9,341 bases of DNA, from the NCBI GenBank assembly GCA_025360395.1, contig JANYCH010000143.1:1-9341 (forward strand). The letters run 5' to 3'. The position numbers and the translations under genes are program-made. This DNA comes from Cytophagales bacterium (GTDB lineage: Bacteria; Bacteroidota; Bacteroidia; Cytophagales; UBA9547). The first letter of the stretch is position 1. Each line of letters opens with the position of its first letter. Below, one piece after another: positions 1 to 5,077 of the stretch. The notes under the pieces are model-generated. The model was not told where the DNA came from. It worked only from the letters and a program-made list of their open reading frames with translations, and did not search any database.

Positions 1-2
1 CT

Positions 3-263
3 GATTATAAACAACAAATTTCAGCAGGTATAAGAGTGCTTGATAAAAAGTATTTTGATTACTTATATGAGCTTAAGGATCTTTTTAGCCCTGACGAAAC
101 CCTTAGTTTAAACAAATTTGTTTCTGAAATCTACGAAAATGGAACTGTGAACATGGTATTTAATACCATCAAAGGTAAATCTCTCCGAAACGATATAAGG
201 AGGGATATCAATGATTTATATTCTACTGTTTATAAAGATAACATAGAAGGAAACGAACAATAA
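3..263 (+). CDS. C-terminal part of an unrecognised protein (cut by left edge)
   Basis: The reading frame is open from the first bases of the window to a TAA at 261-263. A GTG at 36 could serve as a start, but the frame continues upstream without a stop, so this is most likely the tail of a longer gene rather than a complete 75-residue protein. The visible part is about 87 residues, charged and predicted mostly helical, with many Lys, Asp and Tyr. It has no signal peptide, membrane segment or Cys, and I recognise no family. The stop is followed after one base by the ATG of the next gene, so it is very probably the first visible member of a small plus-strand operon. That a coding frame exists here is fairly sure; no function can be assigned. 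Confidence 0.6.
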   Translation, partial: DYKQQISAGIRVLDKKYFDYLYELKDLFSPDETLSLNKFVSEIYENGTVNMVFNTIKGKSLRNDIRRDINDLYSTVYKDNIEGNEQ

Positions 264-264
264 A

Positions 265-636
265 ATGAAAACCAAATTAATAATCTTTCTCAGCTCCATT
301 ATATTAATATCCGCACTTGCATTCTTTTGGTTCTTTAAAAATGAAGATGCTACAAAGGCGAAAGAGTTTAAAATTAAAGCCAGTAACTATGAGAAGACAG
401 GTAATGAGCTTTCAAAACAGACCCTTAACATTCAGAAGGAAGTAAATAAAAAGAATCTGCTTTATGAAGCAGAAATGAATAAAATAGAATCTTCTTTAAA
501 AAAACTTGAAATGAACAGGAAAAAAAACAAGGAACTGATCGATTCAAATAAATTGGTACAGGAAAAATTACTGAAGGAATATTGTGATGACATGAAAGAA
601 ATAGGACAGTTTAATATTGGCCGTTGTAATAACTAA
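265..636 (+). CDS. Small single-pass membrane protein with periplasmic coiled coil
   Basis: This 123-residue protein belongs to no family I recognise. Residues 4-24 form one hydrophobic segment after a Lys-bearing N-terminus (K2, K4), typical of an uncleaved signal anchor that leaves the C-terminus in the periplasm. Residues about 28-105 are rich in Lys, Glu, Asn and Leu with no Pro or Gly apart from one Gly at 46, so a long amphipathic helix or coiled coil is expected. Two cysteines, C107 and C121, lie close to the C-terminus and could form a disulfide. The ATG follows the previous stop by one base and the stop lies 2 nt before the next ATG, so the three genes are likely co-transcribed and translationally coupled. 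Size and topology resemble inner-membrane spanins (Rz-like) of phage lysis cassettes, but no sequence motif proves this. The gene is confident; the role is unknown. Confidence 0.7.
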   Translation: MKTKLIIFLSSIILISALAFFWFFKNEDATKAKEFKIKASNYEKTGNELSKQTLNIQKEVNKKNLLYEAEMNKIESSLKKLEMNRKKNKELIDSNKLVQEKLLKEYCDDMKEIGQFNIGRCNN

Positions 637-638
637 AT

Positions 639-1151
639 ATGAAAAATCTGTTCTGTTTTTTTACTGTCCTTTTTTTGCTCAGCCATCCATTTTATTCAAT
701 TGCCCAGGATACAACCATTATATTTCCGGACGGGGTTTCTGTTGTTTTACAGAAAGAGCTAAAAAATGGAAAAGAATTATATCACCTTGATAATAAACAA
801 CTGAAGGTTATAAACAGGCAACTCAAATATCTGACAAATGCATTGAAGGTTCATGAAAGTACAAACAGCATCTATAAGGACAACGAAATTGCGCTTGATT
901 CTATCAATACCTTATATGTAGAAAAAGCAGGTGTTGAACAATTGAATACTGAAACTTATAAAAAAGCTTATGAGGACCTTACAGAGATCAACAACAAATA
1001 CAAGACGCAGTTAGAATTGTGTGGACAGGATTTGAAAAGCTGCGCTGCCGATCTTAAAAAGTGTGGCAATAAAAGAAAATGGGGGATATTAAAAGGTGCA
1101 ATAGCAGGGGCAGCATTCGGAACTATATTGTGTCTTATTTTAGCAAAGTAA
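639..1151 (+). CDS. Exported coiled-coil protein with cysteine ladder and C-terminal membrane segment
   Basis: This 170-residue protein belongs to no family I can name. Residues 1-23 look like a Sec signal peptide: K3, a hydrophobic core at 4-14, and a likely cut after SIAQ before D24. There is no lipobox Cys. Residues about 24-45 may form a small beta-rich segment, and 50-142 are helical and coiled-coil-like. C128, C135 and C142 are spaced exactly seven apart, putting them on one face of a helix. After a basic stretch (KRK, 145-147), residues 149-168 form a Gly/Ala-rich hydrophobic helix ending in a Lys, a likely C-terminal anchor. The mature protein would therefore sit in the envelope, tethered at its C-terminus. 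It is 2 nt downstream of the preceding small membrane protein, and both have periplasmic coils and Cys residues, so the two may interact. A phage-derived or envelope-stress role is possible but unproven. Confidence 0.7.
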   Translation: MKNLFCFFTVLFLLSHPFYSIAQDTTIIFPDGVSVVLQKELKNGKELYHLDNKQLKVINRQLKYLTNALKVHESTNSIYKDNEIALDSINTLYVEKAGVEQLNTETYKKAYEDLTEINNKYKTQLELCGQDLKSCAADLKKCGNKRKWGILKGAIAGAAFGTILCLILAK

Positions 1152-1217
1152 TAATTATCAAATTTCATGGAATGGATTTATTATAATAGCATCCTTTCTT
1201 ATTAACAGAACTTAAAT

Positions 1218-2321
1218 ATGGAAACCACCAAGATCAGTTTACCCGCTTACGCAAAATTTTCACTTATTACTGTGGGTATTGTGGCATTTACTTACATTCT
1301 TTATGCAGGGCAGGGAATTATAATACCGCTGATTTTTGCCACCATATTAAGCATTCTATTAAATCCGTTGGTGAATTTTTTTGATAAAAAAGGCATAAAT
1401 AGGGTTATTTCCATTTTCTTGTCGTTATTAATTGCTTTTATCTTAGCAGGTGCATTGTTCTATTTTCTTGGATCACAAGCTTCGCTATTTAGCGAATCTT
1501 TCCCCTTGCTCAAAAAGAAGCTCGCTGTATTGGTTAAAGAAGGAACGAATTGGTATTCGGTAAACTTCAATACCAGTCCAAAGAAAATTAATGCATGGCT
1601 GGCAAAATTGCAAAGTGAGGGATTGAGCAACAGCAATGTACTAATAGGGCAAACACTTGATACACTGAGTGGTTTATTGATTGTAATATTTCTTCTTCCA
1701 GTCTATATTTTTATGATACTGTTTTATAAACCACTGTTGCTTGATTTTATTGGTCAACTTTTTCCCAGGGATCAGCATTCTGCTGTTATTGAAGTCCTGA
1801 CACAAACTAAATCCCTCATACAAAGCTATTTAATAGGGTTATTAATAGAGGCATCAATTGTGGCTGCATTAAATTCTATAGCACTTTTTGCTCTTGGGAT
1901 TCAATATGCTATTTTGATAGGGGTTTTAGGAGCATTGTTAAACATGATACCTTATGTTGGCGGCCTCATTGCCATCGCTTTGCCCTTGATAATAGCCCTC
2001 GCCACAAAACCACCAATATACCTTTTATTGATAATCGTGGCTTATATAGTTGTTCAATTTATAGACAATAATATAATTGTTCCCAGAATAGTGGCTTCTA
2101 AAGTTAAAATTAATGCCCTTACATCAATAGTTGTGGTGTTAATTGGCGGGGCATTGTGGGGAGTGGCCGGAATGTTTTTATCACTTCCTTTAACGGCGAT
2201 AATCAAAGTAGTATTCGACAGGACAGACAATATGAAACCATTTGGATTTCTTCTCGGTGACACAATGCCTTCCATAACAGGTAGAATATTAAAAATAAAG
2301 AAGTCGAAATCTGAAAAATAG
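1218..2321 (+). CDS. AI-2E family transporter (PerM/TqsA-like permease)
   Basis: This 367-residue polytopic inner-membrane protein has the usual length and pattern of the AI-2E/UPF0118 family. Hydrophobic segments lie near residues 15-52 (a hairpin broken by GQG at 31-33), 63-84, 152-172, 205-235, 236-262, 264-283 and 300-333. A soluble stretch at about 88-148 fits the family's extracytoplasmic insertion. Hallmarks seen are the IPYVGG motif at 244-249, the QFIDNNIIVPRI segment at 280-291 and the Gly-rich GALWGVAGMFLSLP stretch at 311-324. Known members export autoinducer-2 (TqsA) or act as Na+/H+ antiporters; the substrate cannot be read from this sequence. The ATG lies 66 nt after the preceding small-gene cluster with no terminator seen between, so read-through is possible, but function does not link them. 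It converges on the endoglucanase gene. Confidence 0.92.
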   Translation: METTKISLPAYAKFSLITVGIVAFTYILYAGQGIIIPLIFATILSILLNPLVNFFDKKGINRVISIFLSLLIAFILAGALFYFLGSQASLFSESFPLLKKKLAVLVKEGTNWYSVNFNTSPKKINAWLAKLQSEGLSNSNVLIGQTLDTLSGLLIVIFLLPVYIFMILFYKPLLLDFIGQLFPRDQHSAVIEVLTQTKSLIQSYLIGLLIEASIVAALNSIALFALGIQYAILIGVLGALLNMIPYVGGLIAIALPLIIALATKPPIYLLLIIVAYIVVQFIDNNIIVPRIVASKVKINALTSIVVVLIGGALWGVAGMFLSLPLTAIIKVVFDRTDNMKPFGFLLGDTMPSITGRILKIKKSKSEK

Positions 2322-2324
2322 AAG

Positions 2325-2353
2325 AAAAAAGCCATCACTATTAGCGATGGCTT
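2325..2353 (-). terminator. Rho-independent terminator of the endoglucanase gene
   Basis: An 8-bp perfect stem (AAGCCATC at 2329-2336 with GATGGCTT at 2346-2353) closes a 9-nt loop. Read on the minus strand it is followed by a run of six T (complement of A2325-2330), so it is oriented to end the transcript of the minus-strand endoglucanase, whose stop lies 70 nt upstream. On the plus strand the stem has no T-tract, so termination of the AI-2E gene would be weaker, although the hairpin starts only a few bases after its stop codon. Confidence 0.8.
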
Positions 2354-2364
2354 ACAGATTGTTA

Positions 2365-2412
2365 GTTAGATTTAATTTTAAAAGACTTGTACTACTGTTG
2401 TTAGATTTAATT
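2365..2412. repeat. Pair of 13-bp direct repeats between convergent genes
   Basis: GTTAGATTTAATT occurs at 2365-2377 and again at 2400-2412, a 35-nt period, in the short gap between the endoglucanase stop and its terminator. The copies are exact and sit in a noncoding stretch. No function is evident; a local duplication is the simplest reading. Confidence 0.5.
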
Positions 2413-2422
2413 GATCGGACTT

Positions 2423-4435
2423 TTATAATTTAATATGTTTATGATAAGTGGTTTTATTATTTCTTGTAATTTTCAGCATATAAACTCCTGATTTCAAATT
2501 AGCAGTATTTATCTGATTGTCATTTGAAAGGCAGGTATGTTTCAATACATTGATGCCATAACCATCTATCAAATCAATTACTGCACCTTTAATATCAGTT
2601 TGGTTATTCCTAATATTAATCACATCTGAAAAAGGATTAGGGAATACCGACAATCCAATTCCTAATTCTTCTTCTAAAAGGCCTAATGGATTACTTTTTA
2701 CTATTTCAATATAATTCAAATTAAAACCACCTTTAGAGAAGTAAACCAATAAAGGTTGGATACCACCGGTTAACTGAATATTATTAACTGAAATCGTATT
2801 CCACACTTGCCACCCCCCGGTTGATTCAACTGGAATGTTTGGTATAACTTCTACATTATTCATTTGACTATATATTTCCCCCGATGTGGAAGAATTGCTG
2901 GCAACGCGTAATCGTATATCATAATATCCATCCCTTTCCACATCAACAGTATAAGTAACGAATTCATCGTTAGTAATCCAACCAATATTGTATACCCCGG
3001 AAGTGTCCTTAGTAGTTTCAATATCAACACCGCCTTCTCTTAAAGCACCTCCATTATTGGTAACATCAGAATCATAAAATGCAACACCATTATCTCCTTC
3101 ATCAAAAAACTCGGCTTCAATTACTCCCGGAACTTTAATTGGCACACCTAAATAAGGGCCATTTCTAATGAATTTCAAGGATGCAACATCGGTGAATAGC
3201 GTATCAGTAGCTGTATAGATCATGGACCTATAAAATCCTTTATCAGATTCTTTTACACGATTCAAAATAAGAAGGGAAGTATCCTTACCAGGTAATAACG
3301 ACCATGACAAAGAATCAGGACTAAAAAGCCATTTATATTTAATATTATCTCCAGTAGCTTTGGTAATGAAATAAACGTTTCTCCCAGGCTTGGTTAAAAC
3401 ATTTCTGGGATGCTGAAATAACTGCGGTTCTGATGTGCAAATACTTTTTATATCAGGAATTTTCATCAATCCCTTTACTATTTCGCCAGTTGGAGAAGTT
3501 TCATTCCAAAGACCATACCAACATGAATACGGTTTTAATACAGATGACCCTTCATTAACATCAGAGAAACTCCAATTACACCAGCTTACAGTTACACCTG
3601 CTGTATTGTTCCCGTTGAAAATGTCCATAAAATTATTTGTAATTGGCTCATTGAAATCACCATCTCCAGAACTTTCAACCCCACCCCACTCTGTAACGAA
3701 AATTGGGAGCTTGGTTACAGCAATTTTAATGTTTGGCAAATAACCAGCATGAGTTGCAGAATAGAAATGGAAAGTATACATTACATTTCTGGCTATATCT
3801 CCTGTAAGTTCCTTGCCAATAACCGACCATGGTTGTCCGCTCCAGCCGGGAGTACCTATAACAATGATTGAAGTAGAATCATTTTTTCTGATTATAGGAA
3901 TAATAGTCTCAGCATAAGATTTTATTGTATCCCAGTTAACTGTTTTTCCGTTTGGCTCATTACAGATTTCATATAAGATGTGTTTCTTATTTGCATGTTT
4001 CTTAGACATGTAATCCCAGAATAATTTAGCATGCTCAATATTTATCATCGGGTTTCCGTCTTTTAAGATGTGCCAATCAATAAGACAATACATTCCTGCA
4101 GCTTCAACCATGTCAACAGTTCTGTCTATAAATCTCCTATATCCTGCGGTATCAGTTAAATATCCGCTTTCTTCTACATACATGGCAATTCTAAAAATAT
4201 CAGCTCCCCATTCCTTTTGAAGTGTAGTGTACGCAGTTGGGTCTTCAAGGCAGTTAGCTGTCCACTGTGGGCCATGGGAACTCATTCCTTTTAGTTGAAC
4301 AGGATTCCCACATTCAGAACTTAACTGCAGCCCAACCAACTTTAGTTTGCCATTGGCTTCTACTGGTGTTTGTCCTGATATATTACTGAAATGTAACGTT
4401 GCTAATAGAAATGTAAAAATCGTTGCCCTGCACAT
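2423..4435 (-). CDS. Secreted GH5 (subfamily 2-like) endoglucanase with Ig-like, CBM6-like and T9SS sorting domains
   Basis: A 670-residue modular enzyme expected to cleave internal beta-1,4-glucan bonds (cellulose or related glucans) outside the cell. Residues 1-21 are a signal peptide. Residues about 28-330 are a GH5 catalytic domain closely matching the Bacillus Cel5A pattern: KGMSSHGPQW at 49-58, FRIAMY at 81-86, IDWHIL at 119-124, the acid/base E160 in CNEPNG, HFY at 223-225, and the nucleophile E249 in VTEWGG, all intact. Residues about 335-424 look like an Ig-like domain (P-x-x-V start, K-Y-K-W, D-K-G-x-Y). Residues about 435-580 look like CBM6 (IEAEFFDEG, GGAL, GWITNDEFVTYTVDV, GFNLNYIEIV). 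Residues about 594-670 are a type A T9SS sorting domain (SVFPNPFSD, LKSGVYMLKI, ending HKHIKL), implying export across the outer membrane by the type IX system. A stop codon five codons upstream makes the ATG the first possible ATG start. Confidence 0.94.
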   Translation of the reverse strand: MCRATIFTFLLATLHFSNISGQTPVEANGKLKLVGLQLSSECGNPVQLKGMSSHGPQWTANCLEDPTAYTTLQKEWGADIFRIAMYVEESGYLTDTAGYRRFIDRTVDMVEAAGMYCLIDWHILKDGNPMINIEHAKLFWDYMSKKHANKKHILYEICNEPNGKTVNWDTIKSYAETIIPIIRKNDSTSIIVIGTPGWSGQPWSVIGKELTGDIARNVMYTFHFYSATHAGYLPNIKIAVTKLPIFVTEWGGVESSGDGDFNEPITNNFMDIFNGNNTAGVTVSWCNWSFSDVNEGSSVLKPYSCWYGLWNETSPTGEIVKGLMKIPDIKSICTSEPQLFQHPRNVLTKPGRNVYFITKATGDNIKYKWLFSPDSLSWSLLPGKDTSLLILNRVKESDKGFYRSMIYTATDTLFTDVASLKFIRNGPYLGVPIKVPGVIEAEFFDEGDNGVAFYDSDVTNNGGALREGGVDIETTKDTSGVYNIGWITNDEFVTYTVDVERDGYYDIRLRVASNSSTSGEIYSQMNNVEVIPNIPVESTGGWQVWNTISVNNIQLTGGIQPLLVYFSKGGFNLNYIEIVKSNPLGLLEEELGIGLSVFPNPFSDVINIRNNQTDIKGAVIDLIDGYGINVLKHTCLSNDNQINTANLKSGVYMLKITRNNKTTYHKHIKL

Positions 4436-4519
4436 CTTCTCACTTAATTATGGAACAAAGGAATAACAATCTAAAATAACAAATACAATACTTATTAAAA
4501 TAAAGCAATTTATTAAAGG

Positions 4520-4539
4520 GATTTTACAAGATTTTACAA
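4520..4539. repeat. Tandem direct repeat of GATTTTACAA (two copies)
   Basis: Two exact head-to-tail copies of the 10-mer GATTTTACAA occupy 4520-4529 and 4530-4539. On the minus strand they read TTGTAAAATC twice, directly after a TAATTTTG element that may be the -7 box of the endoglucanase promoter. They could be a 10-bp-spaced regulator site or simple AT-rich duplication. Confidence 0.6.
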
Positions 4540-4544
4540 AATTA
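4537..4544 (-). promoter_or_regulatory. Possible -7 element of the endoglucanase promoter
   Basis: On the minus strand this reads TAATTTTG, an exact fit to the Bacteroidota -7 consensus TAnnTTTG, and would give a leader of roughly 95 nt before the endoglucanase ATG. No TTG or TTTG sits at the expected spacing of about 19 nt upstream, so the promoter is incomplete and the call is weak in such AT-rich DNA. Confidence 0.3.
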
Positions 4545-4872
4545 TATCTCACTTTAATACCTCCTTAATATTTGGTTTAGTGATTAAGGACAATCTTTTT
4601 TGGCAATTTCATCCTATTTAGTTTACTATGATATAAAAAACTATTCTGGGCCAGCATCTTGTCTTTGGCTATTAAATATTCTAGTCATCATGGAGCTGTT
4701 TTTAATCAAGCCTATTTCGAAGCATTGTCAGTAATGACTGTTTTTTCTCTTAGAATCTATTGAAAATATTTGCATAATAATTAATGGATAATTTAACTCA
4801 AGTATAATTCAGAATTTTATTCTGTATAAAGATGTTTTTTAAGATAAAAACGGAATAATATTTTGAATAAGT

Positions 4873-4903
4873 TTTGATTTTAAAATTATACCATATAGTT
4901 TTG
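4873..4903 (+). promoter_or_regulatory. Bacteroidota-type promoter for the TonB-dependent receptor
   Basis: TTTG at 4873-4876, a 19-nt spacer and TAGTTTTG at 4896-4903 match the Bacteroidota sigma-ABfr consensus (TTTG, about 19 nt, TAnnTTTG) in every fixed base and in spacing. Transcription should begin near 4909-4911, giving an untranslated leader of about 168 nt before the receptor ATG at 5078. The position upstream of a large gene in the right orientation supports a real promoter. Confidence 0.7.
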
Positions 4904-5008
4904 TGGGAATATTTAAAATTTCATCCACAATTAGTTGTTTTTTTATGCTGTTTATGTTGAACGTGAGCTTGAATGCAAAATCATTGGTTAATCCCTTATT
5001 AAGTAAGA

Positions 5009-5047
5009 AGTGTTGTTGTTGTCAATAATCCTTTTCACAGCAACACT
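5009..5047 (+). promoter_or_regulatory. Hairpin in the 5' leader of the receptor mRNA
   Basis: An imperfect inverted repeat pairs 5009-5019 (AGTGTTGTTGT) with 5037-5047 (ACAGCAACACT): 11 bp with one G-U wobble and a 17-nt loop. It lies within the leader predicted from the 4873-4903 promoter and ends 30 nt before the ATG. It has no downstream T-tract, so it is not a simple terminator. It may affect mRNA stability, RNA-binding or regulator access. The structure is seen directly; a regulatory role is inference. Confidence 0.4.
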
Positions 5048-5077
5048 CAATCAATATTTAACATCAAAATCTTTATC

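Larger units (their letters stand above)
4436..5077. other. Divergent intergenic region, 642 nt, AT-rich
   Basis: No convincing gene lies between the divergent endoglucanase and TonB-receptor genes. The region holds a strong Bacteroidota-type promoter facing the receptor (4873-4903), an 11-bp leader hairpin (5009-5047), a tandem 10-bp repeat (4520-4539) and a TAnnTTTG element facing the endoglucanase (4537-4544). A 14-codon ATG frame at 4690-4734 ends beside a very short stem and six T; I do not regard it as a supported gene. The length leaves room for regulator binding sites, but I see no clear operator palindrome and no recognisable riboswitch or RNA gene. Confidence 0.7.

Noticed and set aside
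968..1168. A 66-codon minus-strand frame.
   Set aside because: It is antisense to the cysteine-ladder protein gene, with no recognisable motif or start context.
2054..2338. A 94-codon minus-strand frame.
   Set aside because: It is antisense to the well-supported C-terminal part of the AI-2E transporter and crosses the terminator hairpin; its composition is that of a shadow frame.
3435..3743. A 102-codon plus-strand frame.
   Set aside because: It lies wholly antisense within the GH5 catalytic domain, which has intact catalytic motifs; the translated product shows no family features.
4690..4746. A 14-codon ATG frame ending beside a CAGT/ACTG stem and six T, with a competing 6-bp pairing (4683-4688 with 4734-4739), resembling a leader peptide with attenuator.
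   Set aside because: The stems are only 4-6 bp, no ribosome-binding site or promoter is seen upstream, the peptide has no codon bias that would suggest attenuation, and the nearest downstream gene starts over 300 nt away with its own promoter.
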